A stretch of 64,000 nucleotides of DNA, taken from contig CAWGHD010000002.1 of assembly GCA_963822295.1 (NCBI GenBank), positions 744,001 to 808,000 on the forward strand. The letters run 5' to 3'. The notes under the pieces are model-generated. The model searched no databases and was not told the DNA's origin. It worked only from the letters and a program-made list of their open reading frames with translations. Of the stretch, positions 32,970-40,871 are shown piece after piece. This stretch comes from VRUE01 sp963822295. GTDB taxonomy: Bacteria > Actinomycetota > Thermoleophilia > Solirubrobacterales > 70-9. The translations under genes were made by a program, and so were the position numbers. Numbering within the stretch: position 1 is the first letter of the stretch; each line of letters begins with the position of its first letter.

Positions 32970-33703
32970 CAGCTCACCTCCAGCAGCACGACGACGGAGC
33001 CGACGTGCGAGTCGGTGGGGTGGATCTGACGGCGCCCGGTGGGGGTGAGCCCCGCCTCGCGCGACTCGGCCTCGAGGGTCTCCACGTTCAGCAACCGGAG
33101 GGGAATCTCGTCCACCTCGTCGGTCAGCTCGCCGGCGGGCGAGACGGTCTGGCGCAGGCGGCGGACGACGATCGTGCCCTCGTCGAGGCCGGCGTCGAGC
33201 GGCAGGCTGGAATAGACCCAGCCGTCGAGCTCGCGCGTGTCGGGCAGGTGAGGTGGCGCCTCCTCGGTCAGCTCCGGGGGGATCCCGTCGACGATTGCGA
33301 CGGCGATCGAGCCGCCCGGCTGCAGGTGCCCGGCGGCGCAGCGCAGGCAGGCGATGCGCTCGGCCGGGCCGTCGAGGAGCTGGATCAGCTGCATCGGCGC
33401 CAGAACCACCGCGAACTCCTCCCCGAAGCTGAACTCGCGGGCGTCTCCCACGGTCGCCTCGGCGGGCAGGCCGGCAGCCGCGGCGCGCGTGTTGAAGGAG
33501 GCGACCAGGTCCGGCTCCAGGTCGAGCCCGCTCACCACGTGCCCGTTGCGGGCCAGGTCGAGGGCGACCCGACCGGTGCCGCAGCCCAGATCGAGTATCG
33601 GGCCGGTGGCCGGGGCGGCGAGCTCGCGCCAGAGCTCGAGGTCGCCCCCATACCCACCGCACTCCACGTCATGCCAAATCACCTCGGCCCGGGTCGCGCT
33701 CAT
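32969..33703 (-). CDS. SAM-dependent class I methyltransferase between murT and gatD
   Basis: A 244-residue Rossmann methyltransferase with motif I ILDLGCGTGRVALDLA near residues 36-51, acidic SAM loop GLDLEPD, TVGDAREFSF (motif II) and LQPGGSIAVAIVDG (motif IV). No substrate-specific motif is recognisable. It begins with ATG 33703, overlapping the murT TGA by 4 nt, and its own TGA overlaps gatD by one base, so all three are translationally coupled. That placement suggests a link to peptidoglycan precursor modification or to the same regulation, but the product could equally be unrelated. Binding by the C-terminal beta-rich half (PLRLLNVETLEAES) is typical of small-molecule methyltransferases. 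Confidence 0.85.
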   Translation of the reverse strand: MSATRAEVIWHDVECGGYGGDLELWRELAAPATGPILDLGCGTGRVALDLARNGHVVSGLDLEPDLVASFNTRAAAAGLPAEATVGDAREFSFGEEFAVVLAPMQLIQLLDGPAERIACLRCAAGHLQPGGSIAVAIVDGIPPELTEEAPPHLPDTRELDGWVYSSLPLDAGLDEGTIVVRRLRQTVSPAGELTDEVDEIPLRLLNVETLEAESREAGLTPTGRRQIHPTDSHVGSVVVLLEVS

Positions 33704-35091
33704 TGCCAGAACTCCTTTGCGAGTCCGCGCGAGGAGAGCAGGCGGCGCAGCTCGAGCAGGGCGGTGTAGGTCGGGAGCGCGAAGAGGCGGCCCGGGGCGT
33801 CGGCGACGGCGCGGTCGAGCGAGCCCTCGATCGACTCCTCGACGGCGATCCGCTCGACCGGCCAGCCGGCGTACTTGAGGCGGAGGGCCATCTCCGGGGC
33901 GCGCGTCCCGGCGCAGACGACCCGCCGCACCGAGGCGCCGAGCAGCTCGAAGTCCGCGTCCCAGACCCAGGAGACGTCGCGGCCGTCGGCGATCCCGTCG
34001 TTGAGGGCGATCCAGAGGTCGAGCTCGTCCTCGCCCGCCTCCAGCCGCAGCGTCCTCAGCACCTCGTTGGCGCCGGCCGGGTTCTTGACCAGCAGGATCG
34101 AGACCGGCGTGCCGGCGACCTCGATCGTCTCGACCCGCCCGAAGGCTGCCCGCACGCCGGCGAGCGCGGCGGAGATGCGCTCGGGGGCGACGCCGAGCTC
34201 GGTCGCCGCGGCGATCGCGGCGAGCGCGTTGTAGACGTTGTAGAGGCCGGGGAGAGGGAGGTCGAGGTGGAGCTCCCCGCCCGGCAGGCGGACGTCGACC
34301 GAGGAGCCCTGGATCCCGTGCAGCTCGATCCGCGTCGCGGCAACGTCCGGGCTCGGCCGGGACGCGCCGCAGCTGTCGCACGCGTAATGGCCGAGGTGGC
34401 CGACGAAGGCGCGCTCGTAGGAGTAGGGATGCCCGCAGCGGCGGCAGTGCTTGGCGTCGGAGGCGTGCTGCATCTCGGGAAGCGCCTGGGATGGGTCGTC
34501 GATGCCGAAGTAGAGGACCCCCTCGCGGCGGCCCCGATCGGCGTCGCGCCCGAGGTCGGCGATCAGCGGGTCGTCCGCGTTGAGCGCGAAGCGGGTCTCG
34601 CCGACCCGCTCGCCGACCAGCGCCGCCCACTCGTCGGCGAGGGTCTCGATCTCGCCGTAGCGGTCGAGCTGGTCGCGGAAGAGGTTGCCGAGCACGATCA
34701 GCGAGGGGTCGAGCTCGGCGGCGACCTCGGGCAGCCATGCCTCGTCCACCTCGAAGAGCCCCTCGCTGCCGCGCTGCTCGAGCAGCGCCGTCGCCACGCC
34801 CCAGGCCATGTTCGAGCCCGCCCGGTTGTGGACGGGGTCGCGGCCGTCGGCCTCGAGGATGGCGGCGAGCATCCCCGCGGTCGTCGTCTTGCCGTTGGTG
34901 GCGCTGACGATCGTGACCCGCTCGAGGGCGTCGCCGAGACGCTCGATCGCGTCGGGCGCGAGGCGCAGCAGCACCCGGCCGGGGAGGGTGGTGCCGCCGC
35001 CGCGGCCGCTGGCCCTGCTCACCGTTCCCAGCGCCCGCGCCGCGGCGCGCTTGGCGCCGAAGAGGGCGCCGTTCCCGCCGGCGGCGCTCAA
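33700..35091 (-). CDS. murT: Lipid II isoglutaminyl synthase, ligase subunit MurT
   Basis: Mur-ligase-like enzyme that, with GatD, converts lipid II D-Glu to D-isoglutamine. The 463-residue protein has the ATP loop VSATNGKTTTAGMLA near residue 63, the central Mur ligase region (NLFRDQLDRYGEIE, NADDPLIADL), a MurT-type zinc ribbon with CRRCGHPY and YACDSCGAS (two CxxC pairs near 215-240) and the C-terminal DUF1727 domain (KNPAGANEVLRTL, LNDGIADGRDVSWVWDADFE). The Asp in NDGIADGRDVSW is the conserved catalytic-triad residue. The start overlaps the upstream lipid kinase stop by 4 nt. The family is essential in many Gram-positives. Confidence 0.94.
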   Translation of the reverse strand: MSAAGGNGALFGAKRAAARALGTVSRASGRGGGTTLPGRVLLRLAPDAIERLGDALERVTIVSATNGKTTTAGMLAAILEADGRDPVHNRAGSNMAWGVATALLEQRGSEGLFEVDEAWLPEVAAELDPSLIVLGNLFRDQLDRYGEIETLADEWAALVGERVGETRFALNADDPLIADLGRDADRGRREGVLYFGIDDPSQALPEMQHASDAKHCRRCGHPYSYERAFVGHLGHYACDSCGASRPSPDVAATRIELHGIQGSSVDVRLPGGELHLDLPLPGLYNVYNALAAIAAATELGVAPERISAALAGVRAAFGRVETIEVAGTPVSILLVKNPAGANEVLRTLRLEAGEDELDLWIALNDGIADGRDVSWVWDADFELLGASVRRVVCAGTRAPEMALRLKYAGWPVERIAVEESIEGSLDRAVADAPGRLFALPTYTALLELRRLLSSRGLAKEFWQ

Positions 35092-36008
35092 GCGTCGGCC
35101 CGGGGCGGCACGATCACGCTCAGAGCGCTCGGCAGCACCCGGAGCGAGGCGGGCAGGTCGGTCAGGTGCTCGCCGTCGGCGTAGACCGGGAACGGCTGGC
35201 TGGCGCTCAGCTCGAGGTGCCCGGCGCGGAAGACCTTCACCTGGTCCTCCTCGACATGCGTGCCCTTGAACACCTTCGGCAGGTTACCCACGAAGCGGAG
35301 CTTGCCCACCTCGCCGACGGCGACGACGTCGAAGAGCCCGTCGTCGAGCTCGGCGTCGGGGGCGATGAACATGCCGCCGCCGAAGGCGCGGTTGTTGGCG
35401 ACGGACACCGAGTAGCCGGTGAAGCGGTAGCGCTCGTCGTCGACGCGCACCGTGAAACGGGCCGGCTTCCAGGTGAAAAGGGTGCGGAGCGCCGCGTAGG
35501 CGTAGACGAGGTTGCCGCGGAGGATGCGGGTCTCGTTGGCGACGCGGTTGGCTTCCGAGTCGAAGCCGACGCTGACGATGCCCAGGAACCGCCTGCCGTT
35601 GACCTCGCCGATGTCGATCCGCCTCGTCGTCCCGTCGAGCAGCGCGTCCACCGCCGCCTCCGGCTCCTCGGGGATGCCGAGGACCCGGCAGAGGTCGTTG
35701 CCGCGGCCGCCTGGGATCAGGCCGAGCGGCGTCTCGGAGCCGGCCATGGCGCCGCCGACGGCGCCGATCAGCCCGTCCCCGCTCATCACGACCGGCAGCT
35801 CGCCCACCTCGATCGCGGCGAGCGCCTGCTCGACGCCATGCTCGAGGCTCTTCGTGCGCTGCACGCGGAAGACGGTCCGGCGCTCGTCGAGGGCCTGCTC
35901 GACGCGGGGCAGGAGCTTCTGCGCCTTGCCGCCCCCGGAGGAGGGGTTGACGAGAAGCGCCAGCGGCATATCGGGGCCGGCGCCGGCCTGTCGCGCGCTC
36001 TCCATCAT
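35088..36008 (-). CDS. Diacylglycerol/lipid kinase (DAGK catalytic domain)
   Basis: A 306-residue lipid kinase of the DgkB/YegS type. The nucleotide loop LLVNPSSGGGKAQ lies near residue 20, the GDG motif in VVMSGDGLIGAVGGA near 78, and LIPGGRGNDLCRVLG near 97 replaces the common GTxNDxA pattern. The C-terminal beta-sandwich begins around FTVRVDD and includes FGGGMFIAPDAELDDGLFDV. Relatives phosphorylate diacylglycerol to phosphatidate or act on other lipids or sphingoid bases. ATG 36008 follows a TAGGCT -10 box by 7 nt (minus strand 36021-36016); GTG 36011 and ATG 36005 are alternatives. It leads the murT operon. Confidence 0.88.
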   Translation of the reverse strand: MMESARQAGAGPDMPLALLVNPSSGGGKAQKLLPRVEQALDERRTVFRVQRTKSLEHGVEQALAAIEVGELPVVMSGDGLIGAVGGAMAGSETPLGLIPGGRGNDLCRVLGIPEEPEAAVDALLDGTTRRIDIGEVNGRRFLGIVSVGFDSEANRVANETRILRGNLVYAYAALRTLFTWKPARFTVRVDDERYRFTGYSVSVANNRAFGGGMFIAPDAELDDGLFDVVAVGEVGKLRFVGNLPKVFKGTHVEEDQVKVFRAGHLELSASQPFPVYADGEHLTDLPASLRVLPSALSVIVPPRADA

Positions 36009-36018
36009 CACCCTGAGC

Positions 36019-36555
36019 CTAATCGGACGAGAAATCTCGATCGGGCCGGCGCAGGCGCAGGACAGAGAAACTGCCGCCGCCGGCGCCTCCCTCCTGGACG
36101 AGCTCGAGCCCGCTGCGCGCCAGACGTCGCTCGTGCAGGCGCCGGCGCAGGCCGAGACGGTCGCGTGGGCGGGCCGCGGAGAAGGTGACGAAATGGCCGC
36201 CGGGACGGATCACCCGGGCGATCTCCGACAGCGCCGGCCGGCCGCCGCGCTGGGCGACGAGGTCGAAGTGGTCGTCGGGGAAGGGCAGGCCCCTGCCGCC
36301 GCCGGCCTTGAACGCGACCCGGCCCTCGGGGTCGAGCCCGATCCGGCCGCTCGCGCGGCGGATCGCGTCCTCGGAGCGGTCGATGCCGCGCACGCTCGCA
36401 CGCGGGAACTCGCGGGCGAGGAAGAGGGTCGCGTCGCCCTCCTCGCAGCCGACCTCGAGCACCCGTTCGGGCGTCGGGCCGACGTGCAGCACCGCCGCGG
36501 CAAGCGCCGTCATCTCGGCCGTGTTCGCCATCCGCCGATCATCGTAAGCGGACAT
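36019..36555 (-). CDS. Small SAM-dependent methyltransferase
   Basis: A 178-residue class I methyltransferase with SAM motif I VLEVGCEEGDATLFLA near residues 33-48, the acidic loop GIDRSEDAIRRAS, a degenerate motif II/III LPFPDDHFDLVAQRG and VIRPGGHFVTFS (motif IV). It lacks any recognisable substrate domain and is shorter than most, so it is probably a small-molecule methyltransferase of the UbiE/methyltransf_11 type. ATG 36555 is used; ATG 36531 (MANTAEMT) is possible. The gene is divergent from the cyclophilin (40-nt gap), and the lipid kinase follows on the same strand after a short gap. Confidence 0.8.
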   Translation of the reverse strand: MSAYDDRRMANTAEMTALAAAVLHVGPTPERVLEVGCEEGDATLFLAREFPRASVRGIDRSEDAIRRASGRIGLDPEGRVAFKAGGGRGLPFPDDHFDLVAQRGGRPALSEIARVIRPGGHFVTFSAARPRDRLGLRRRLHERRLARSGLELVQEGGAGGGSFSVLRLRRPDRDFSSD

Positions 36556-36581
36556 CCCGGGCGCGACGCCCCGCGATCTTC

Positions 36582-36587
36582 TAGGCT
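36582..36587 (+). promoter_or_regulatory. Candidate -10 element (TAGGCT) for the cyclophilin gene
   Basis: TAGGCT ends 8 nt before ATG 36596, matching the spacing seen at miaB and at the response-regulator gene. It would drive the 36596-40155 gene run. Confidence 0.35.
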
Positions 36588-36595
36588 CCCCGCGG

Positions 36596-37267
36596 ATGGA
36601 CGACTCACCGGATCGCCGCTGGATGATCCTCGCCGCCTTCGCGCTGGTCGCGGTCGGCGTCGTCGGGGCGATCCTGCTCGGCCGCGGCGGGGACGACGAG
36701 GACTCCTCCTCGAAGTCGGCCGCGGGCTGTGAGGAGGTGGCGAAGCCGAAACCGAAGAACGTCAGCCTCGAGGCGCCCAAACAGACGGTGAAGAAGGGCG
36801 AAGAGCTCTCCGCCGTGATCGAGACCAGCTGCGGCAGCTTCACGATCGCGCTCGACACGACCCGCGCGCCGAAGACGTCCAACTCCTTCGCCCATCTGGT
36901 CGAAGAGGGCTTCTACGACGGCCTCGCCTTCCACCGGATCGTCCCCGGCTTCGTGATCCAGGGCGGCGACCCGCTAGGCAACGGAACCGGCGGGCCCGGT
37001 TACAGCGTCGACGAGAAACCGCCCTCCAACCTCGCCTACACCAAGGGCGTGGTGGCGATGGCGAAGAGCTCGGCAGAGCCGCCCGGGCGCTCCGGCAGCC
37101 AGTTCTACGTCGTCCTCGGCGCCGACGCCGGGCTGCCTCCCGAATACGCCCTGGTCGGCACCGTGAGCGAGGGCTTCGACGTCGTCGCCCGGATCGGCAA
37201 GCTCGGCACGCCGACCGAAAAACCGAAACAGACGGTCGTGATCGAAAGCGCGACCATCGAGCGCTAG
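36596..37267 (+). CDS. Membrane-anchored cyclophilin-type peptidyl-prolyl isomerase
   Basis: A 223-residue protein with one N-terminal membrane helix (WMILAAFALVAVGVVGAILLG), a charged Asp/Lys linker and a cyclophilin domain from about residue 70. Conserved segments are TSCGSFTIALDTTRAPKTSNSF, FYDGLAFHRIVPGFVIQGGDP with the catalytic Arg, GPGYSVDEKPP, GVVAMAKS, GSQFYVVLG and YALVGTVSEGFDVV. It would catalyse proline isomerisation of exported proteins outside the membrane. It begins a + strand run with Bcp, VKOR and a DsbA-like protein, consistent with envelope protein folding. Bcp starts 8 nt after the stop. Confidence 0.92.
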   Translation: MDDSPDRRWMILAAFALVAVGVVGAILLGRGGDDEDSSSKSAAGCEEVAKPKPKNVSLEAPKQTVKKGEELSAVIETSCGSFTIALDTTRAPKTSNSFAHLVEEGFYDGLAFHRIVPGFVIQGGDPLGNGTGGPGYSVDEKPPSNLAYTKGVVAMAKSSAEPPGRSGSQFYVVLGADAGLPPEYALVGTVSEGFDVVARIGKLGTPTEKPKQTVVIESATIER

Positions 37268-37275
37268 AGCGCCCG

Positions 37276-37776
37276 ATGGCCAAGGTCGAGGCCGGCGACC
37301 CGGCACCGGACTTCGAGCTGCCGGGCACCGGCGAGCGGACCTATCGCCTCTCCGACTACCGCGGGCGCAACCTCGTCCTCGCCTTCTACCCCGGCGACGA
37401 CACCCGCGTCTGCACTGCGCAGTTCTGCTCCTACCGAGACGAGTCGGAGCGGATCGATGAGCTCGACGCGGAGGTGCTCGGGATCTCTCCGCAATCGGTG
37501 GACTCACATGAGCGCTGGACGAAAGAGCGTGAGCTCAACGTCCCGCTGCTCGCCGACGAGGACCTCGCGGTCAGCAAGCGCTACGGCGTGACCGGTTGGG
37601 TCGGCCCGCTGGCGCGGTTCACAGGGCTCGGCGAGGCCGTCGGCGGGCGCTACGTGATGAGGGCGATCTTCGTGATCGACGGGGAGGGGGTGGTCCGCTA
37701 CCGCCATGTCTCGCGGACCGGCGCCACCTTCCAGTCGGTCGACGATCTCGAGCGGGCAGTCGCCGCGCTCGGCTGA
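37276..37776 (+). CDS. bcp: Thiol peroxidase, Bcp-type peroxiredoxin
   Basis: A 166-residue peroxiredoxin. FYPGDDTRVCTAQFCSYRD near residues 38-56 holds the peroxidatic Cys and, five residues later, the resolving Cys characteristic of atypical two-cysteine Bcp/PrxQ enzymes, unlike the peroxiredoxin at 3269. PAPDFELPGTG and VLGISPQSVDSHERW are also typical. It would reduce hydroperoxides using thioredoxin. It starts 8 nt after the cyclophilin, and its TGA shares one base with the next ATG. A long insertion around TGLGEAVGGRYVMRAIFVID is seen in many actinobacterial Bcp proteins. Confidence 0.93.
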   Translation: MAKVEAGDPAPDFELPGTGERTYRLSDYRGRNLVLAFYPGDDTRVCTAQFCSYRDESERIDELDAEVLGISPQSVDSHERWTKERELNVPLLADEDLAVSKRYGVTGWVGPLARFTGLGEAVGGRYVMRAIFVIDGEGVVRYRHVSRTGATFQSVDDLERAVAALG

Positions 37777-38622
37777 TGCCGCAGGAGCCGGCGGCCTTTG
37801 AGGTCGGCACCGCTCCCCGGATTCGGGGCGAGGCGGCGGGGGAGGGGACGCCGATCGTCCTCTGTCACGGCGTCACGGCGACGCGGCGATACGTGGTCCA
37901 CGGCTCACGGGCGCTGGAGCGGGCCGGGCACGCCGTCATCTCCTACGACGCCCGCGGCCACGGGGAGTCCGACCCGGCCCCGGGCGACCGGGGTTATGGA
38001 TACCCGGAGCTGGTCGCCGACCTCGAGCGGGTCGTGGCGGAGCGAGTGGGGGGTGGGCGGCCGGTGCTGGCGGGGCACTCGATGGGGGCCCACACGGCCG
38101 TGTCCCATGCGCTCGCGAATCCGGAGGCGGTCGCCGCGCTGGTCGTGATCGGGCCGGTCTTCGACGGGCCGGCCTCGGAGGGGTCGCTCGAGTACTGGGA
38201 CGGCCTCGCCGCGGCGCTCGAGGACGGCGGGGTGGAGGGCTTCGTCGGCTACATCGACCGCAACCAGGAGACCGACCCGCGCTGGCGGGACTCGGTGCTG
38301 CGCTTCACCCGCGAGCGCATCTCCGCCCACCGGCACCCGGAGGCGGTCGCCCGCGCGCTCCGGGAGGTGCCGCGCTCGCGGCCGTTCGAGTCGATGGAAG
38401 AGCTCGAGCAGGCTGCGGGTCCCGACCCTTGTCGTCGCCAGCGGCGACGCCGCCGACCCGGGCCACCCCCATGCGGTGGCCGCCGAGTACGCGCGCAGGA
38501 TTCCGAACGCGAGGCTCGTCTCCGAGGACGAGGGCCACTCGCCGCTCGCCTGGCAGGGCGGCCGGCTCTCACGCGTGATCGCCGACTTCTGCGCCGCCGA
38601 GCTGTCGAAAACGCAAGAATGA
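37776..38622 (+). CDS. Alpha/beta-hydrolase (frameshifted)
   Basis: An alpha/beta-hydrolase-fold enzyme of about 281 residues when read across one frameshift. IVLCHGVTATRRYVVHG holds the oxyanion-hole region, SYDARGHGESDPAPGD follows, and GHSMGAHTAVSHAL near residue 98 is the nucleophile elbow with Ser. Near 38411 one surplus g (cgagcag-g-ctgcgg) moves the frame. In the next frame the sequence continues LRVPTLVVASGDAADPG with the acid residue, and EDEGHSPLAW with the catalytic His, ending at 38622. Because the complete Ser-Asp-His triad is restored across the shift, a sequencing error is likely. Substrate unknown; relatives include esterases and haloperoxidase-like enzymes. Confidence 0.82.
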
Positions 38623-38626
38623 GGTC

Positions 38627-38997
38627 GTGGCAGAGCAGGTAGACAGAGCTCCGGAGGACGACGGCGGCGCGATCCACTACTCGGCGGTCTCGCTGGGCAC
38701 GCCCGTGTACGGCTCCGACGGGATCAGGGTCGGCGCGGTGAGGCAGGTCCTCGACAACTACGAGCAGCACATCTTCGACGGCATCGTCTTCGAGGACGCC
38801 GGCGGCACGCTGCGCTTCGCCGACGCGCCCGAGGTCGCCCGCACGGCCGAGCTGGCGGTGACCCTCGTGCTCGATGCCGAGGCGGCCGGGCGGCTCGACC
38901 CCCGGAGGAGGGCCCGGGAGCCTTCGTCCCCAAACGCGGGGGCGGCGGCAGGCTCGGCAAGCTCTTCGGCCGCGGCGGCGGCTGGAAGCGCCGCTGA
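38627..38997 (+). CDS. PRC-barrel domain protein (frameshifted)
   Basis: A small protein with a PRC-barrel-like beta domain: VSLGTPVYGSDGIRVGAVRQVLDNYEQ, HIFDGIVFED, LRFADAPEVA. The C-run at 38899-38903 appears to lack one base: with six C the sequence reads through DPPEEGPGAFVPKRGGGGRLGKLF and ends WKRR at 38997, a plausible Gly/Arg-rich tail. In the given frame it would instead run into the next gene as low-complexity Ser/Ala. PRC barrels occur in RimM, the H subunit of photosynthetic reaction centres and many small regulatory proteins; function here is unknown. It starts 4 nt after the hydrolase and precedes VKOR by 16 nt. Confidence 0.7.
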
Positions 38998-39013
38998 TGG
39001 GCCCTCGCGCCTG

Positions 39014-39442
39014 ATGGCGAGGGACGAGGGGACCCTGCGCCTGGTCGCGACCTTTCTCGCCGCACTCGGCCTCGGCATCGCCACCTACATCGCGATCGAG
39101 TCGGCGGGCGGCGGGGCGCCGGTCTGCGTCGGCGGCGACCAGGGGTGCCAGACCGTCTCCGAAAGCTCGCACTCGCACCTGTTCGGGATCAACATCGCGG
39201 TCTTCGGGATCGCCGGCTACCTGATGCTGCTGCTCTCGGCGATGGCGAGCGGCGACGGAGCCCGCATGGGCGGTTTCCTGATCGCCCTGGTCGGGTTCGG
39301 CTACAGCGTCTACCTGACCTATCTCGAGCTCTTCGTGATCGACGCCATCTGCCAGTGGTGCGTCGCCAGCGCGATCGTGATGACGGCGCTCTTCGCGGTC
39401 AACGCGATGCGGATGACGCGATACGCCGGCAAGCCGGCATGA
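39014..39442 (+). CDS. Vitamin K epoxide reductase (VKOR) homologue
   Basis: A 142-residue four-helix integral membrane protein. It contains the external cysteine pair Cys38 and Cys45 (VCVGGDQGCQTV) and the quinone-site CxxC Cys113-Cys116 in AICQWCVASA, with the conserved loop SSHSHLFGINIAVFG. Bacterial VKOR reoxidises DsbA-like proteins and passes electrons to quinones, replacing DsbB in actinobacteria. ATG 39014 was chosen because the preceding sequence in this frame belongs to the frameshifted PRC gene. The stop overlaps the start of the DsbA-like gene by 4 nt (ATGA), making a typical VKOR-DsbA pair. Confidence 0.93.
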   Translation: MARDEGTLRLVATFLAALGLGIATYIAIESAGGGAPVCVGGDQGCQTVSESSHSHLFGINIAVFGIAGYLMLLLSAMASGDGARMGGFLIALVGFGYSVYLTYLELFVIDAICQWCVASAIVMTALFAVNAMRMTRYAGKPA

Positions 39443-40155
39443 CCGAGGGCGCCGAGGGCGGAGAGCGCCGCCAGCGCCTCCTGAAGCTGGCCAGCGCCGC
39501 GGTCTTCCTGGCGGTCGCCGTCGTCGTCGTCGCGATCGTGATCGAGGCGAGCAGGACCAGCGGCGGCGACGCCGACCTCGAGGGTGCGGCGGAGGTCAAC
39601 AGGGAGCTGGCGGGCATCCCGCAGGACGGGATGGTCTTGGGGAGCCCGAAGGCGGAGGTGCTCCTGGTCGAGTACGGCGACCTCAAGTGCCCGGTCTGCG
39701 CGGTCTACGCGAAGGAGTACATGCCGGAGGTGATCGACTCCAAGGTGCGGAACGGGACCGCGAGGATCGAGTTCCGCAACTTCACCGTCATCGACGAGCA
39801 GTCCGAGGAGGCGGGCGCCGCCGCGATCGCGGCGGGCGAGCAGGGCCGCGGCTGGAACTTCATCGAGGTCTTCTACGGGAACCAGGGGTTCGAGAGCGAG
39901 GCCTACGCCGACGACGAGTTCCTCACCGCCGTCGCCAGAGCCGCCGGCGTCGCCGACATACCGCGCTGGAACCGCGACCGCCACAGCGCCCGCATCCGCC
40001 GCGAGGTCACCGCGAGCAGCGAGGAAGCCCGGCAGGTCGGCTTCGGCGGCACGCCGTCCTTCGCCGTCAAGGGCCCCGGTGGCGGCCTGGAACCCGTCGA
40101 AGCCGTCGAATCGCCCGTCGAGGACCTCGAAGCGGCCATCGACCGCTCCGAGTAG
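39439..40155 (+). CDS. DsbA-like thioredoxin-fold disulfide oxidoreductase, membrane anchored
   Basis: A 238-residue protein with one N-terminal membrane anchor (ASAAVFLAVAVVVVAIVIEA) and an external thioredoxin-fold domain. The active site is YGDLKCPVCAVY (Cys84-Pro-Val-Cys87) and the cis-proline lies in GFGGTPSFAVKG. The helical insertion typical of DsbA/DsbG-like proteins is present between them. With the overlapping VKOR gene it would introduce disulfide bonds into exported proteins; several cysteine-containing secreted proteins in this window are plausible clients. The convergent methyltransferase gene ends 66 nt downstream. Confidence 0.92.
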   Translation: MTEGAEGGERRQRLLKLASAAVFLAVAVVVVAIVIEASRTSGGDADLEGAAEVNRELAGIPQDGMVLGSPKAEVLLVEYGDLKCPVCAVYAKEYMPEVIDSKVRNGTARIEFRNFTVIDEQSEEAGAAAIAAGEQGRGWNFIEVFYGNQGFESEAYADDEFLTAVARAAGVADIPRWNRDRHSARIRREVTASSEEARQVGFGGTPSFAVKGPGGGLEPVEAVESPVEDLEAAIDRSE

Positions 40156-40215
40156 ACATAACCACCATTATCGTGCGTTGGATCTGGAGAACGGGGCCCT
40201 TGCAGGGATCTCGCC

Positions 40216-40231
40216 CCCGGCTCAGGCCGGG
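40216..40231. terminator. Hairpin between the DsbA-like and methyltransferase genes
   Basis: cccggc and gccggg pair around a 4-nt loop tcag that contains part of the minus-strand methyltransferase stop codon. It lies 60 nt after the DsbA-like stop. There is no T-run; a weak candidate. Confidence 0.35.
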
Positions 40232-40863
40232 AGGACGGCGCCGCCGCGGACCAGGGGCTTGACCAGGGGCGGCGCTTTGGGCATCTCGCCGCGCTCGACG
40301 CTCTCGACGCTCAGCGGCGAGGCTTCGATCGTCGCCACGGTGTCGCGGTTGCAGTGGCAGCCGTCGGCGAGGAAGCGCCAGGGCCGCACCAGCCGGTCCT
40401 GCCAGCGCGCGAGGCCGGTCTCCTCGGAGCGCACGTGCTCGAGGAACAGGAGCCTGCCGCCGGGGCGCAGGATCCGCGCCGCCTCATCCAGGGCCGCGAC
40501 AGGGTCCGGGACCGTGCAGAGGACGAGGGTGAAGGCGACGGTGTCGAAGCTCGAGTCCTCGAAGGGGACGTCCTCGGCGCCGGCCCGGACGATCTGGGCC
40601 TCGGCGCCGGCGTCCTCGACCTTCGCCCGCAGCTTGCGCAGCATGTGCGGGTCGGGCTCGGCGAGGACCAGCTCCCCGACGGCGTCCGGGTAGAGCCCGA
40701 GGTTGGCGCCGGTGCCGGCGCCCATGTCGATCGTCCGCCCGCTCGCGGCGGAGAGCGCCTCGCGGCGCATCTCCTGCAGGCCCGCCTCTTCGGTCGCCGC
40801 CAGGCAACGGTCGTACAGGGCCGTGAAGCCCCTCCCCCAGGTCGCGTCGTAGATCTTGCCCAT
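40222..40863 (-). CDS. SAM-dependent methyltransferase (UbiE/METTL7-like)
   Basis: A 213-residue class I methyltransferase: N-terminal helix MGKIYDATWGRGFTALYDRCL, SAM motif I TIDMGAGTGANLGLYPD near residues 45-60, LAEPDPHMLRKL, the motif II/III region GAEDVPFEDSSFDTVAFTLVLCTVPD, and LRPGGRLLFLEHVRS. The last two resemble the UbiE/METTL7 branch that methylates quinones, lipids or thiols. The end of the protein carries a Cys-rich spot DGCHCNRDT typical of METTL7-like bacterial proteins. ATG 40863 is 8 nt after the secreted-protein gene upstream on the same strand. Confidence 0.85.
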   Translation of the reverse strand: MGKIYDATWGRGFTALYDRCLAATEEAGLQEMRREALSAASGRTIDMGAGTGANLGLYPDAVGELVLAEPDPHMLRKLRAKVEDAGAEAQIVRAGAEDVPFEDSSFDTVAFTLVLCTVPDPVAALDEAARILRPGGRLLFLEHVRSEETGLARWQDRLVRPWRFLADGCHCNRDTVATIEASPLSVESVERGEMPKAPPLVKPLVRGGAVLPA

Positions 40864-40871
40864 CGCTTCTC

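Noticed and set aside
38627..39442. PRC-barrel/VKOR fusion protein
   Set aside because: The linking region is low-complexity Ser/Ala only in this frame, while one added C restores a proper PRC tail and stop. VKOR has its own ATG at 39014.
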